Part shown: one piece after another, positions 8,594-17,938 of the stretch
How positions within the stretch are numbered: the stretch's first letter is position 1
Layout: the number at the start of each line of letters is the position of its first letter
Assembly: GCF_037479095.1 (NCBI RefSeq)
Contig: NZ_JBBGZW010000001.1
Span: forward strand, 4,216,001 to 4,280,000
From: Pantoea nemavictus
GTDB lineage: Bacteria; Pseudomonadota; Gammaproteobacteria; Enterobacterales; Enterobacteriaceae
Reading direction: 5' to 3'
DNA length: 64,000 nt
Translations under genes and position numbers: made by a program
Notes under the pieces: generated by a model
What the model was told of the DNA's origin: nothing
Databases searched by the model: none
What the model saw: only the letters and a program-made list of their open reading frames with translations

Positions 8594-9811
8594 TTATCCC
8601 TGCAACAGTTTTACCAATAAATGGCCGCTATATAGCGCGTCTTTTATCAGCGCAGCGCCGCCGAAGGTGCCAGGATCGCTGAAAGCCGTTGGTGTCAGCT
8701 GGATTTCGCTACTGTAAGCCGGCAATGCCTGCTGACGAATGGTACTGCTCACCGCAGGAAACAGGACATCAGCCGCCTGATTTAGCGGCGAACCGATAAG
8801 TATTTGTTGAGGATTAAAGATGTTGACCATCATTGCCAGCATGCGGCCAACATGATGCCCGACACCGGCGATGACGTCGCGCGCCAAACGATCGCCCTGC
8901 TGCGCAGCGGCACAAAGCGTTTCAATGGTGAGTGGCGCCTGATGCAATAGGCTATCTGGCTGCGATGGCAAACGCTGCGCCGTCAGATTCAACAGACTTC
9001 CGGTGCTGGCCACGGTTTCGAGACAGCCATTATTGCCGCAATAACACTGCTGGCCATAAGGATCGATTTGCGTATGCCCGATCTCCACCAGGGTGCGGCC
9101 ACTTTTATGCAGCAGCTGTCCTCCGCTAATCACACCGGCGCCAACGGTTTCATTGATTACAATCTGAATCACATTCTGTGCACCGCTTGATGCACCAAAC
9201 AGCGCTTCGGCTAACGTCCAGGCAGAAATATCATGCTGCACAAAAACCGGCAAACCGGTGCGCTCTGCCAGCGTTTCGCCTAAGGGCATATCCTGCACGT
9301 CATAACCTGGCATACGATGCACCACACCGGATGCGGCGTTGATTAATCCCGGTAAGGTAATGGCGATGGCCGTTAAACGCTCCAGCTTGCTTTGGTGGCG
9401 AATAAAGAAGTCATTCACTACATCATGCAGCGTTTGCAGCAGCGGTTTTTCAGCGGTGGCGTGTAACGGCAAACGATCTTCCTGCAACGCGCGCGTGCTG
9501 AGATCGCGCAGCGTCAGCGTAATCTGTCCCGGTTGAATGCGAACGGCGAGATAGTGCCAGGCTAACGTATCGAGAATGAGACCAATCGCTGGACGACCGC
9601 GGCTGCCCGGCTCCTGAAATTCGGTTTCCTGTACCAGATGGGCATCGAGCATTTCACGCACGATTTTGGTAATACTGGCGGGTGCTAACTGGGCACGTTT
9701 AGAAAGCTCAATACGCGAAATCGGGCCGTAAAGGTCAATCAGTCGGTAAACCACACCTGCGTTGGTCTGTTTTATCTGGTCAATATGGCCAGGTTGACTG
9801 TACAGATTCAC
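8594..9811 (-). CDS. mlc: Mlc, glucose-responsive transcriptional repressor (ROK family)
   Basis: DNA-binding repressor of sugar-uptake genes (ptsG, manXYZ, malT, pts in relatives), relieved when it is captured by dephosphorylated EIICB-Glc. 405 residues. The N-terminal winged HTH is highly conserved: QPGHIDQIKQTNAG, then SRIELSKRAQLAPASITKIV. The ROK domain has the zinc site H..CYCGNNGCLE (about 246-267). The first residues (MNLYSQPGHIDQ) align with the E. coli start, so the ATG at 9811 is sound. Neighbours ynfK and ynfL/ynfM match E. coli. Confidence 0.93.
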   Translation of the reverse strand: MNLYSQPGHIDQIKQTNAGVVYRLIDLYGPISRIELSKRAQLAPASITKIVREMLDAHLVQETEFQEPGSRGRPAIGLILDTLAWHYLAVRIQPGQITLTLRDLSTRALQEDRLPLHATAEKPLLQTLHDVVNDFFIRHQSKLERLTAIAITLPGLINAASGVVHRMPGYDVQDMPLGETLAERTGLPVFVQHDISAWTLAEALFGASSGAQNVIQIVINETVGAGVISGGQLLHKSGRTLVEIGHTQIDPYGQQCYCGNNGCLETVASTGSLLNLTAQRLPSQPDSLLHQAPLTIETLCAAAQQGDRLARDVIAGVGHHVGRMLAMMVNIFNPQQILIGSPLNQAADVLFPAVSSTIRQQALPAYSSEIQLTPTAFSDPGTFGGAALIKDALYSGHLLVKLLQG

Positions 9812-9945
9812 GCCCTGCTCCCATTATTTTCGCGCTTCTAAATAAACAGCAGCTATGGTGATGCAGATTGACCGGCAGCGTCAAATATTTGATTAGAAAT
9901 GTGATTTATCGCACATAAAGTTTATGCCGCTGCCCGCAAGGTGGT

Positions 9946-10842
9946 TCAAATCTCTGCGTTTTGTAGCATCAACGACATCATATGAGTCATCTGCGCACTG
10001 GGTTCGCGCATTGCTGACCACACCAGCCAAACTTCAGAAATCGCGTCACTCTCCTGTAACGGAATCCATACCACGTCTGCCAGGCGCGCGCGCCGGAATG
10101 AAGCCGGTAAAATCGAAACGCCAAGACCGGTCGCCACCAGTCCAAGAATAGTCATCGCTTCGCCCACTTCCTGGGTAATAAAGGGTTTGATTTGATAGCG
10201 ATGCAGCAGTGCCAGAATTTCACCATACAGCGCAGTTCCACCCTGCGGATCGAAAAACACAAAGGGTTCGTTGGCCAGCGCCTGAATGGAGATCGATTCA
10301 GCATCGGCCAGTGGATGCGCCCAGTGCACCACCGCGCAAAGCGGCTCACGCAGCAACACGCGATGCTGCAGATCAGCCGGTAACGGCGTATTACGCATTA
10401 CCCCCAGATCCAGCCGGTTATCATGCAGAGGCGCCAGCTGCTGACGCGTATTGTTCTCCTGCATCTGAATGTGCACGTCAGGCCAGCGCTGACGAAATTG
10501 ATAGAGCGCATCCGAGACTAATCCGGTAAAAGGAGCCGAAGAGGTAAAACCAATCCGCAACTCGCCCTCCTGACCACTATGTACACGCGCGGCGCGGCGA
10601 GCGGCTTGATCAACCTGCAGTAGTATCGTGCGCGCATCCTGCAAAAACAGTTCGCCGGCCGGCGTAATTTGCACGCTGCGATTGGTGCGCGTGAACAGTT
10701 GCGCACCAATCTCCTGCTCCAGCTGTTGAATCTGCTGGCTGAGCGGCGGCTGTGAAATATTCAGACGCTGCGCGGCACGGCCAAAATGCAACTCTTCCGC
10801 AACCGCGATGAAATAGCGTAAATGACGTAACTCTATATTCAT
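9946..10842 (-). CDS. ynfL: LysR-family regulator YnfL
   Basis: Transcription regulator, 298 residues, with an N-terminal LysR HTH (MNIELRHLRYFIAVAEELHF, RAAQRLNISQPPLSQQIQQL, residues 1-42) and a two-lobe effector domain from about residue 90. It is divergent from the ynfM transporter gene with a 94-base gap, as in E. coli, so it probably controls ynfM. The effector is unknown. Confidence 0.88.
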   Translation of the reverse strand: MNIELRHLRYFIAVAEELHFGRAAQRLNISQPPLSQQIQQLEQEIGAQLFTRTNRSVQITPAGELFLQDARTILLQVDQAARRAARVHSGQEGELRIGFTSSAPFTGLVSDALYQFRQRWPDVHIQMQENNTRQQLAPLHDNRLDLGVMRNTPLPADLQHRVLLREPLCAVVHWAHPLADAESISIQALANEPFVFFDPQGGTALYGEILALLHRYQIKPFITQEVGEAMTILGLVATGLGVSILPASFRRARLADVVWIPLQESDAISEVWLVWSAMREPSAQMTHMMSLMLQNAEI

Positions 10843-10936
10843 ATGTTAAACGTCTTATTTGAGATTATTAATATATTGTACAACCTATTCGCCCTTTCCT
10901 ACAGTAACGCTATGCTTCCCAAACCGAGGATGTTCC

Positions 10937-12193
10937 GTGAGTCGCTCTTCCCAGGCGGTGATACTCGATGAAGACGAGATATCGGTAAAGCCTGCTTCAG
11001 CTGCAACCCCTTCAGAATGGATTGAACGCGGATCGCCGCAGTTTATGCGCGTGACGCTTGCCCTGTTCTCCGCCGGCCTTGCCACTTTCGCTCTGCTTTA
11101 TTGCGTGCAGCCCATTTTGCCGGTGCTGTCACAGCAGTTTGGCGTTTCCCCGGCGCAAAGCAGCATCTCGCTCTCGCTCTCGACCGGCTTAATGGCGTTG
11201 GGATTGCTGTTTACCGGTCCATTATCTGATGCGATTGGCCGTAAATCGGTAATGGTCACCGCTTTGTTACTGGCCGCCATTTGTACCCTAATCTCGGCGA
11301 CCATGAGCAGTTGGCAAGGCATTTTGCTGATGCGCGCATTGATCGGTTTATCGCTGAGTGGCGTCGCGGCAGTTGGCATGACCTATTTGAGTGAAGAGAT
11401 TCATCCGCGGGTTATCGCCTTTTCAATGGGGCTGTATATCAGCGGTAACTCGATTGGCGGCATGAGTGGACGTCTGCTCACCGGCGTACTCACTGACTTC
11501 TTCTCCTGGCGTGTCGCGGTTGGGGTGATTGGCTGCTTCGCGCTGGCGGGTGCGCTGATGTTCTGGAAAATTCTGCCGGCATCACGCCACTTTAGGCCCG
11601 CCTCGCTTCGTCCGCGCAGTTTATTGATCAATTTCCGCCTGCACTGGCGTGATAAAGGTCTGCCGCTGCTGTTTGCCGAAGGCTTCCTGTTAATGGGCGC
11701 GTTCGTCACGCTATTCAACTACATCGGATATCGTCTGCTCAGCGCGCCGTGGTCTTTGAGCCAGGCGGTGGTGGGTTTACTCTCGGTAGTGTATTTGACG
11801 GGGTCATGGAGTTCGCCGAAGGCCGGTGCCATGACCAGCCGCTTCGGGCGCGGCCCGGTCATGATTGCTGCCACCGCGATCATGCTGGTTGGTCTGCTGC
11901 TCACGGCGTTCAACTCGCTGTGGCTAATCTTACCTGGCATGATGCTGTTCACCGCCGGCTTCTTTGCGGCACACTCGGTGGCCAGCGGCTGGATTGGCCC
12001 GCGCGCGCGCCGCGCTAAAGGCCAGGCATCGTCACTCTATCTGTTCAGTTATTATGTTGGCTCTAGCGTGGCGGGTACGCTGGGCGGGGTTTTCTGGCAC
12101 AGCTATGGTTGGAACGGCGTCACCGCGTTCATTAGCCTGCTATTGTTAATGGCTTTGCTGGTTGGCTGGCGTTTGCAGTGCCGAAAACTGTAA
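10937..12193 (+). CDS. ynfM: MFS transporter YnfM
   Basis: Inner-membrane 12-TM transporter, 418 residues, very close to E. coli YnfM: SPQFMRVTLALFSAGLATFA, GPLSDAIGRKSVMVTALLLA (motif A), and GLYISGNSIGGMSGRL. It has been linked to arabinose efflux-like permeases, but its substrate is not settled. I choose the GTG at 10937 (GAGGA about 8 bases upstream) over an in-frame ATG at 10859; the E. coli protein begins at the matching place (MSRTT versus VSRSS). It is divergent from ynfL. Confidence 0.88.
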   Translation: MSRSSQAVILDEDEISVKPASAATPSEWIERGSPQFMRVTLALFSAGLATFALLYCVQPILPVLSQQFGVSPAQSSISLSLSTGLMALGLLFTGPLSDAIGRKSVMVTALLLAAICTLISATMSSWQGILLMRALIGLSLSGVAAVGMTYLSEEIHPRVIAFSMGLYISGNSIGGMSGRLLTGVLTDFFSWRVAVGVIGCFALAGALMFWKILPASRHFRPASLRPRSLLINFRLHWRDKGLPLLFAEGFLLMGAFVTLFNYIGYRLLSAPWSLSQAVVGLLSVVYLTGSWSSPKAGAMTSRFGRGPVMIAATAIMLVGLLLTAFNSLWLILPGMMLFTAGFFAAHSVASGWIGPRARRAKGQASSLYLFSYYVGSSVAGTLGGVFWHSYGWNGVTAFISLLLLMALLVGWRLQCRKL

Positions 12194-12211
12194 TACCTTT
12201 CATCTTTTAAG

Positions 12212-12229
12212 CGGGGCGTTAGCGCCCCG
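12212..12229 (+). terminator. Terminator after ynfM
   Basis: CGGGGCG-TTAG-CGCCCCG hairpin followed by TTCTCTT, 18 bases after the ynfM stop. Confidence 0.75.
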
Positions 12230-12362
12230 TTCTCTTCTGCGGTCCACGTCATCCGGCATTCTGCCAGTCCCAGATAAAACAAAACGGCCATTCATCGCTA
12301 TAATTCATTCCATTCCAACAATAGTTAGACTTTTTATTATTTCACAGCAATGAGGCCGTAAG

Positions 12363-12620
12363 ATGGAACTCTATTATTACGTCGATAAGCATGCCGGCTA
12401 TAACGACAACCATGTAGTACATGCAACGGGATGCCCGTTCTTACCTTCCGATAATGCACGGCGTTTTCTGGGTACCTTCTACACGCCCAACGCGGCTATT
12501 CAGCAGGCGCGTAAATTTTATGCCAGCGCGTTAGGATGTGAGCACTGCTGCCCGATTGGGCTAAAAAAAAACATGACAACCCAGAATAGCGTGGCACTAA
12601 AACATATGGTGAGACTCTGA
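12363..12620 (+). CDS. Small Cys/His-rich conserved protein of unknown function
   Basis: 85-residue protein, probably cytoplasmic, with no signal peptide. The pattern is H-x-V-H-A-T-G-C-P-F-L-P near residue 20-31, then LGTFYTPNAAIQQARKFY, then GCEHCCPIG near 60-68. The order HxxH..GC..LP..LG.F....A...A......GC..C recalls a small, poorly studied family sometimes mislabelled as an excision-repair endonuclease; the cysteines and histidines could bind a metal. This resemblance is from memory and weak. No close Shine-Dalgarno is visible (a CCGTAAG precedes the ATG). It stands alone between ynfM and sotB. Confidence 0.7.
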   Translation: MELYYYVDKHAGYNDNHVVHATGCPFLPSDNARRFLGTFYTPNAAIQQARKFYASALGCEHCCPIGLKKNMTTQNSVALKHMVRL

Positions 12621-12661
12621 TAATAGTGGTCTGAGAATGGCCGGGCAGCGAAGTCATTTTG

Positions 12662-12790
12662 TTAAGCGGTACTGAGGCGTTTCATAATAACGATAAAATT
12701 CAGCTTAATATTCACTGGATCTTCCTGCAGCTTTTCAGCGGTAAGATCCAGCCGTCCATTCTCAGCGCTAAGGTCGATACGTCGCAGCAA
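12662..12790 (-). pseudogene. Possible remnant of a coding sequence (42 codons)
   Basis: The minus strand encodes an uninterrupted stretch from a TTG at 12790 to a TAA at 12662 that reads like real protein: RIDLSAENGRLDLTAEKLQ, followed by DPVNIKLNFIVIMKRLSTA. There is no ATG, no clear ribosome site, and an in-frame stop just upstream. I cannot assign it to a family. It could be a decayed gene end or chance. Confidence 0.25.
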
Positions 12791-12906
12791 GAAACATTAA
12801 TAACCTCAGGCTATTAACCACGCTTTCGGCGATAAAAAATATTCAGTAATAAAAGCCCGACAAAAGGTTTCCCTCAGCTCATTAATGCTCCACAATAGCG
12901 GCAATT

Positions 12907-12922
12907 TGTGACACCGGTCACT
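12907..12922. promoter_or_regulatory. CRP-like palindrome upstream of sotB
   Basis: TGTGA-CACCGG-TCACT matches the CRP consensus TGTGA-N6-TCACA at 9 of 10 positions. It is centred about 62 bases before the sotB ATG. The core GTGAC-N4-GTCAC also resembles the palindrome upstream of the efflux gene at 2322, so a different regulator is possible. Confidence 0.45.
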
Positions 12923-12976
12923 TAAATTGGGTGCCACGCCGGCCCTTTCACTCGCTGTCTGACAGATTTGAACTCC

Positions 12977-14161
12977 ATGCAATCTACTACCGTCTCCCGT
13001 AAAACAGCCTGGCTGCGCGTCGTGCTGCTGGCTATTGCCGCTTTTGTTTTTAATACCACCGAATTTGTTCCGGTCGGTTTGCTGTCGGATATTGCCGCCA
13101 GTTATGCCATGAAGACTGCCGATGTCGGCATCATGCTGACTATCTATGCGTGGGTCGTGGCACTCTTATCGCTACCGTTAATGTTGCTGACCCGCAACAT
13201 TGAGCGGCGTTTGCTGCTGTCAATCCTGTTTATCGTCTTCGTCGCCAGCCATGTGCTCTCCTCCGTGGCGTGGGATTTCACCTCGCTGGTAATCTCGCGC
13301 ATTGGTATTGCCTTAGCACATGCGGTCTTTTGGTCGATTACCGCTTCGCTGGCTATTCGCGTAGCGCCTGCCGGTAAGAAAACCCAGGCATTAAGTATGC
13401 TGGCAACCGGTACGGCGCTGGCGATGGTGCTGGGCGTACCGATTGGTCGTATCGTTGGTCAGTATCTTGGCTGGCGCACGACTTTTGGCATGATTGGTCT
13501 TTCGGCATTAGTCCTGATGATTTTGCTGATGCGCGTCTTGCCACGTCTGCCAAGCGAACATACCGGTTCGCTGAGCAGCGTGCCGATGCTGTTCCGCAGA
13601 CCCGCGCTGGTGGCCATGTACATCCTGGTCACAGTCGTGGTAACCGCGCATTATACCGCTTACAGCTACATCGAACCTTTTATGCAAGTGGTCGCGAATG
13701 CTGATGCTAATTTTACCACCCTACTTCTGCTGCTGTTTGGATCGGCTGGGATTATCGGCAGCATATTGTTCAGTACCCTGGGCAACAAATTCCCTTCGGC
13801 AATGCTGATCGCCGCAATTGCGATGATCACACTCAGCATGGGGCTGCTGGTGTTTGCTGCGGTGCGTCCGGCAGCTATCACCGTGTTGTGCATCATCTGG
13901 GGCATGGCGATGATGATGATTGGCCTGGCAATGCAGGTGCGCGTACTGGCGCTGGCGCCAGACGCTACCGACGTCGCCATGTCGCTATTCTCGGGTATTT
14001 ACAACATCGGAATTGGCGCCGGTGCCTTGCTGGGCAACCAGGTTAGCCTGCATATGAATATGTCAGATGTTGGTAACGTGGGTGGCATTATTGGTCTTGC
14101 CGCGTTGTTCTGGTGCATTGCTATCTTCCGCCGCTATCCGCAGTTACGTTCTAACGGATAA
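12977..14161 (+). CDS. sotB: Sugar efflux transporter SotB
   Basis: Inner-membrane 12-TM MFS exporter, 394 residues, that in E. coli (YdeA) exports arabinose and IPTG-like sugars. The N-terminus ([35 protein letters not shown]) and the motif [15 protein letters not shown] match SotB closely. The ATG at 12977 is preferred over the in-frame TTG at 12968 by the E. coli length of 396. No strong ribosome site is visible. Upstream lies a CRP-like site; downstream a perfect bidirectional hairpin. Confidence 0.9.
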   Translation: MQSTTVSRKTAWLRVVLLAIAAFVFNTTEFVPVGLLSDIAASYAMKTADVGIMLTIYAWVVALLSLPLMLLTRNIERRLLLSILFIVFVASHVLSSVAWDFTSLVISRIGIALAHAVFWSITASLAIRVAPAGKKTQALSMLATGTALAMVLGVPIGRIVGQYLGWRTTFGMIGLSALVLMILLMRVLPRLPSEHTGSLSSVPMLFRRPALVAMYILVTVVVTAHYTAYSYIEPFMQVVANADANFTTLLLLLFGSAGIIGSILFSTLGNKFPSAMLIAAIAMITLSMGLLVFAAVRPAAITVLCIIWGMAMMMIGLAMQVRVLALAPDATDVAMSLFSGIYNIGIGAGALLGNQVSLHMNMSDVGNVGGIIGLAALFWCIAIFRRYPQLRSNG

Positions 14162-14164
14162 TAA

Positions 14165-14200
14165 AAAAGGCTTCAGAAGGATAATCTTCTGAAGCCTTTT
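14165..14200. terminator. Bidirectional terminator between sotB and bhsA
   Basis: AAAAGGCTTCAGAAG (14165-14179) pairs perfectly with 14186-14200, 6-base loop, with A-tract on one side and T-tract on the other. It serves both convergent genes. Confidence 0.9.
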
Positions 14201-14246
14201 ACTTGTCTCGCCCGCCGCGCGTTTCCGCGCTTCGCACAATAATCAA

Positions 14247-14504
14247 TTAGTTATAAATTACCGCTGTGCCATTTAACTTGTTGTTGCCAGAGGTCGAAGT
14301 GATGCGGAAAGACTTTGCTCCGGCAGCATTGGCCTTTTCCGCTAGCTGATTCTCCAGCGATGTCAGGTTAGTACTGCCTGATGCGCTAATCACGCCAACT
14401 TGTTGTTGATTCAGTGGAGCCTCGTTCACCAGATCGGCAGCCATGCTACCAAATGCGATTGAAGACAGGGCTACAGCGGCCAGGGTCAGTTTAATGCTTT
14501 TCAT
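14247..14504 (-). CDS. bhsA: BhsA-like periplasmic stress protein (DUF1471)
   Basis: Small exported protein, 85 residues, same length as E. coli BhsA (multiple stress resistance, biofilm, copper-responsive). The signal peptide ends near GSMAA at residues 18-22. The DUF1471 fold shows as QQVGVISASGSTNLTSLE, AEKANAAGAKSFRITS and the C-terminal NGTAVIYN, which align with BhsA. A GAGAGA lies before the ATG. A TetR gene is divergent from it, the same arrangement as ycfQ(comR)-ycfR(bhsA) in E. coli, which supports the call. Paralogues such as McbA or YhcN are the alternatives. Confidence 0.82.
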   Translation of the reverse strand: MKSIKLTLAAVALSSIAFGSMAADLVNEAPLNQQQVGVISASGSTNLTSLENQLAEKANAAGAKSFRITSTSGNNKLNGTAVIYN

Positions 14505-14555
14505 AATTTTCTCTCTTTCACAGATGAATTGGGGTCGGTCGCGATTTAGTTAACA

Positions 14556-14712
14556 ACCGTTAATTAAATGCTACTGCCGAAAGGGTGGCCGCGTCAATCA
14601 TTTTATTAACGGTCATTATTTTAATGGGAAGTGGCGTGATTATGGGCTTCCGCGCCCTTTTTGACTTATCCATTCGGGTGCTTTGCCCAGTTAAAAGCAC
14701 AAACGGGCAAAG
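14556..14712. promoter_or_regulatory. Candidate operators in the bhsA/comR divergent promoter region
   Basis: Two inverted repeats lie in the 294-bp gap: ACCGTTAAT/ATTAACGGT (14556-14564 and 14605-14613) near bhsA, and CTTTGCCC/GGGCAAAG (14681-14688 and 14705-14712) nearer the TetR gene. Either could bind the TetR protein. The rest of the gap (14505-14798) is AT-rich and holds no gene I can support. Confidence 0.35.
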
Positions 14713-14798
14713 AGGTCCCCGCGCATTTTCGGCTGCGCTTGCATATTTAGTTAGTGATCGGTAATTTAATTGAGTGTTTTTAAAGTTTGAGGTGCCCA

Positions 14799-15449
14799 AT
14801 GACAGAAATTATCGATGCGGTGAACCGTAAAACGCGTGGCCGCCCGAAAGTGTTTGATCGCAACGATGCTCTTGATAAGGCATTGATGCTGTTCTGGGCG
14901 CATGGTTACGAAGGCACGTCGCTGTCCGATTTGGTCAATGCAACCGGCGCGAAAGCCCCTACGCTTTACGCAGAGTTTGAAAATAAAGAAGGTTTATTCC
15001 GCGCGGCGATGCAGCGTTACATCGAGACATTTAGCGCGCAGCGCAATGCCGTGCTGAATGATGATGCTCTGGATGTGAAAACGGCGATTGAAGCCTATTT
15101 CCGCGCGACTGCCGCTTGCTTCACTGAATGTGACAAACCCGCTGGCTGCTTCTTTATTTGTACTTCCAGCGCGTTATCTTCAGGCTCAGAAGAAGTGGCG
15201 CAAATGCTTGCTCAACAGCACCATGCGCAGGAATCAGCCTTGAAGGCTTTTCTTGATACAAGGCAGCAACGCGGCGAGTTGCCGCAATGTGCCAACAGCA
15301 CCACGTTAGCCCGCTATCTGGCCTGCTTATTACAAGGAATGTCGGTTCGCGCTCGGGAAGGCGCCGATCGTGCAGATCTTGATCAGATTGTCGATACGCA
15401 GATGGCCATATGGCCCGCTCTGGCAGGATATTGTGAATTAAGTGCTTAA
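14799..15449 (+). CDS. comR: TetR-family regulator, ComR-like
   Basis: Transcriptional repressor, 216 residues. The N-terminal HTH is clear: RGRPKVFDRNDALDKALMLF, then GTSLSDLVNATGAKAPTLYA and ENKEGLF (about residues 12-65). The rest is the ligand-binding helical domain with several cysteines (ACFTECDKPAGCFFIC), which might matter for metal or thiol sensing. E. coli ComR is a TetR protein divergent from bhsA that releases DNA on copper; the context and length fit that role, but the name rests mainly on context. The ATG at 14799 has GAGGTG upstream; an in-frame TTG at 14787 is less likely. Confidence 0.72.
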   Translation: MTEIIDAVNRKTRGRPKVFDRNDALDKALMLFWAHGYEGTSLSDLVNATGAKAPTLYAEFENKEGLFRAAMQRYIETFSAQRNAVLNDDALDVKTAIEAYFRATAACFTECDKPAGCFFICTSSALSSGSEEVAQMLAQQHHAQESALKAFLDTRQQRGELPQCANSTTLARYLACLLQGMSVRAREGADRADLDQIVDTQMAIWPALAGYCELSA

Positions 15450-15524
15450 TATTATTCAGGCCGACGTCATTGCCGGCCTGAATATTGCCTCTGCTCGCTT
15501 ACTGCATGCAGAGGCAAATCAGAG

Positions 15525-15839
15525 TTACGGCAGGAAAAACATCGGTTTCAATGCCGCACTCAGCGGACTGTTATCCGCATTCGAAGGCATCAAATCTTTC
15601 ATCAATGCCCACCAGCGCTGGCACACTTCCGTTTTCGCCACCGCATCCCAGCGCGCTTCAGATTCAATTTCCACGCTAGCGAACAGCAGATTACGCTCCT
15701 CATCCAGCCAGATGGCGTAGTTTTGCGCGCCATGTGCTTTCAGCGTTTCTGCCAGCTCCGGCCAAATCGGTGAGTGACGACGCAGATACTCATCATGGCA
15801 GTGAGCATGTACCTGCATCACAAAGGCTTTACGCAACAT
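15525..15839 (-). CDS. rhaM: L-rhamnose mutarotase RhaM
   Basis: Cytoplasmic enzyme, 104 residues, interconverting alpha and beta anomers of L-rhamnose. It aligns end to end with E. coli Rha[21 protein letters not shown], then [20 protein letters not shown] and [15 protein letters not shown]. The active-site His lies in [14 protein letters not shown] and a Tyr in NYAIWLD. The ATG at 15839 overlaps the end of rhaD by 11 bases, so it is translationally coupled as the last gene of rhaBADM; a longer frame upstream lies inside rhaD and is rejected. Confidence 0.92.
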   Translation of the reverse strand: MLRKAFVMQVHAHCHDEYLRRHSPIWPELAETLKAHGAQNYAIWLDEERNLLFASVEIESEARWDAVAKTEVCQRWWALMKDLMPSNADNSPLSAALKPMFFLP

Positions 15840-16671
15840 CGCTGCGCTCCGCCTGCAGCGCAGCCTGCCACGGTTTAACGTTGAAACGCTCGCCCAACGC
15901 AATCAACTGTTCAGTCGTGATGCTTTGACGAATGCCGCCCATCGAAAGCGCTTTAACCACCACTTCGGATGACTTCTCAGCGGTATCGATCAGTCCAAAG
16001 GTCTCATCAAGATTTGGACCTGCACCAAATATGCCGTGGAACGGCCACATCACAATACTGTGATTTGCCATGGCATCGGCGGTAGCCTGACCAATACCAT
16101 CGGTACCCGGCACCATCCACGGCAGGATCCCTACCCCATCCGGGAACACCACCAGGCATTCGGTGCTGCCTTCCCAAAGCAAACGCGTGAAACGCGCGGA
16201 ATCCAGATCCACCACATAGCTCAGCGCCATAAAGTTGGTGGCATGGCAGTGCATAATGACGCGATCAACGCCGTTTGAGATCTGCTTACGCACGCTATGT
16301 GACTGGAAGTGCGCCGCCAACTCGGAAGTGGGCAAGCCGCCATTACTTAATCCCCAATGGATTTTGTACGACAACCCTTTGTCATCCACCTGCAGCAGCG
16401 CGAGGCAATCAGCGGGATCGATCTGCACGTTGCGGAAAAATTTGCCCGAACCGGTTACCAGGAACCAATCATTGGCCAGCGCCGGTGCAGGTTTGGTCAA
16501 TTCGATACAACGCGGTTCTGCGTAGAAATCAGTGGTGAAATCCTGAACTTCTTCCGGTAATAAACGCAGGCTGACGTTACCGCCGTTACGCTCATCCCAG
16601 CCCTTTAACCACATGTCGCTAGTCGCTTTAACCATTTCCTGAACAAAAGCGGAAGAGAGAATTTTTTGCAT
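15829..16671 (-). CDS. rhaD: Rhamnulose-1-phosphate aldolase RhaD
   Basis: Cytoplasmic zinc class-II aldolase, 280 residues, which splits L-rhamnulose 1-phosphate to dihydroxyacetone phosphate and L-lactaldehyde. Zinc-binding histidines are in [13 protein letters not shown] (about 142-154) and in [11 protein letters not shown] near residue 218. The N-terminus [14 protein letters not shown] holds the phosphate-binding region. It lies 10 bases after rhaA and overlaps rhaM. Confidence 0.95.
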   Translation of the reverse strand: MQKILSSAFVQEMVKATSDMWLKGWDERNGGNVSLRLLPEEVQDFTTDFYAEPRCIELTKPAPALANDWFLVTGSGKFFRNVQIDPADCLALLQVDDKGLSYKIHWGLSNGGLPTSELAAHFQSHSVRKQISNGVDRVIMHCHATNFMALSYVVDLDSARFTRLLWEGSTECLVVFPDGVGILPWMVPGTDGIGQATADAMANHSIVMWPFHGIFGAGPNLDETFGLIDTAEKSSEVVVKALSMGGIRQSITTEQLIALGERFNVKPWQAALQAERSDVA

Positions 16672-16681
16672 AGTTTGTCCC

Positions 16682-17938
16682 TTAACGTTGACGCAGTGTT
16701 TGTTGTTCGTAATGACGGACTTCGCTCAGCCAGCTGGCATCAGCCGGGACATCGTGGCGCAGGCACCAGGCTTCCCAAACGGCTTGCCACGGCAAAGATT
16801 TTTGCTCTTCCAGCATCGCCAGACGCCCGGTGTAATCCCCTTCGCTCTCGAGCTTGCGTAACTGATCGGTGGGCTCCAGCAGTGCGCGTAGCAGCGCTTT
16901 TTTGGCATTGCGCGTGCCGATAACCCAGGCCGCGATGCGATTAATCGAGGCGTCAAAAAAGTCGAGGCCGATATGCACTTTGTCAAACAGCTTGTGGCGG
17001 GCAATCTCGGTGGCAATGGCTTGTGTTTCATCGTCGAGAATCACCACGTGATCGCTATCCCAGCGCACCGGACGGCTCACGTGCAGCAGCAGGCGTGGCA
17101 CATACAGCATTGCCGTAGAGATCTTGTCGGAAATGACTTCAGTTGGATGGAAGTGACCCGCATCAAGCGTTAATGCAGTTTGGCGGCTGCTGGCGTAACC
17201 GAGGCAGAATTCATTGGATCCCACGGTGTAACTTTCGGCACCGATACCAAACAGCTTGCTCTCTACCGCATCAATATGATGCGCGGGATTGAGTTTTTCA
17301 CTGATCACGTCATCCAGTGCGCTGGCCAGACGTTGACGGGGAGCCAGGCGATCAACCGTAAGATCCTTCATGCCATCCGGTACCCAGATATTCATCACGG
17401 AAGGGCTACCAAGCTGCTCACCAAAGTGGGCGGAGATGCGGCGGCTGGCTTTACAGTGGTCGATCCAGAACTGCCGAATACCTTTATCCGCGTGCGATAA
17501 CGTAAAGCCATCCGCACTCAACGGGTGGGAGAAGCAGCTTGGATTAAAATCGAGACCCAATTTATGCGTTTTGGCCCACTCAACCCAGTTGCTGAAATGC
17601 TTAGGTTCGATCGCATCACGTTCAACGGGTGTATCGCTCTCCAGATAAATTGCGTGCAGGTTGAGGCGTTTGGCGCCCGGAATTAATGACATCGCTTTTT
17701 CAACGTCAGCACGCAGCTCATCCGCATTGCGGGCACGGCCCGGATAGTTGCCGGTGGCCTGAATACCGCCGGTCAACTCACCGTTGGGATTTTCGAAACC
17801 GCGTACGTCATCACCCTGCCAGCAGTGCATCGAGACAGGAATGCCGTCCAGTTGTGCCATTACCTGTTCCACATCTACGCCAATTGCTGCGTAGCGTTGT
17901 TTGGCCAGTTCGAAGGCCTGTTCAATCAGCTTAGTCAT
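16682..17938 (-). CDS. rhaA: L-rhamnose isomerase RhaA
   Basis: Cytoplasmic metal-dependent isomerase (L-rhamnose to L-rhamnulose), 418 residues against 419 in E. coli. Nearly every landmark is retained: [34 protein letters not shown], and [15 protein letters not shown], where His and Asp bind the metal. The ATG at 17938 is chosen (AGGA 8 bases upstream); an in-frame TTG at 17944 is less likely. The start overlaps the rhaB stop by 8 bases. Confidence 0.95.
   Translation of the reverse strand: MTKLIEQAFELAKQRYAAIGVDVEQVMAQLDGIPVSMHCWQGDDVRGFENPNGELTGGIQATGNYPGRARNADELRADVEKAMSLIPGAKRLNLHAIYLESDTPVERDAIEPKHFSNWVEWAKTHKLGLDFNPSCFSHPLSADGFTLSHADKGIRQFWIDHCKASRRISAHFGEQLGSPSVMNIWVPDGMKDLTVDRLAPRQRLASALDDVISEKLNPAHHIDAVESKLFGIGAESYTVGSNEFCLGYASSRQTALTLDAGHFHPTEVISDKISTAMLYVPRLLLHVSRPVRWDSDHVVILDDETQAIATEIARHKLFDKVHIGLDFFDASINRIAAWVIGTRNAKKALLRALLEPTDQLRKLESEGDYTGRLAMLEEQKSLPWQAVWEAWCLRHDVPADASWLSEVRHYEQQTLRQR

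Larger units (their letters stand above)
12621..12976. other. 356-bp intergenic region before sotB
   Basis: It contains a coding-like minus-strand stretch (12662-12790), arms CTGGATCTT/AAGATCCAG (about 12715-12751) and CTGAGAATGG/CCATTCTCAG (about 12631-12640 and 12754-12763), an AT-rich segment, and a CRP-like palindrome near 12907. Nothing else is recognisable. Confidence 0.45.

Noticed and set aside
14560..14799. 79-codon frame in the bhsA/comR gap
   Set aside because: No ribosome site, no recognisable motifs, and it covers the expected divergent promoters and candidate operators.
15442..15720. 92-codon plus-strand frame after the TetR gene
   Set aside because: It is mostly antisense to rhaM, which is a clear family match.
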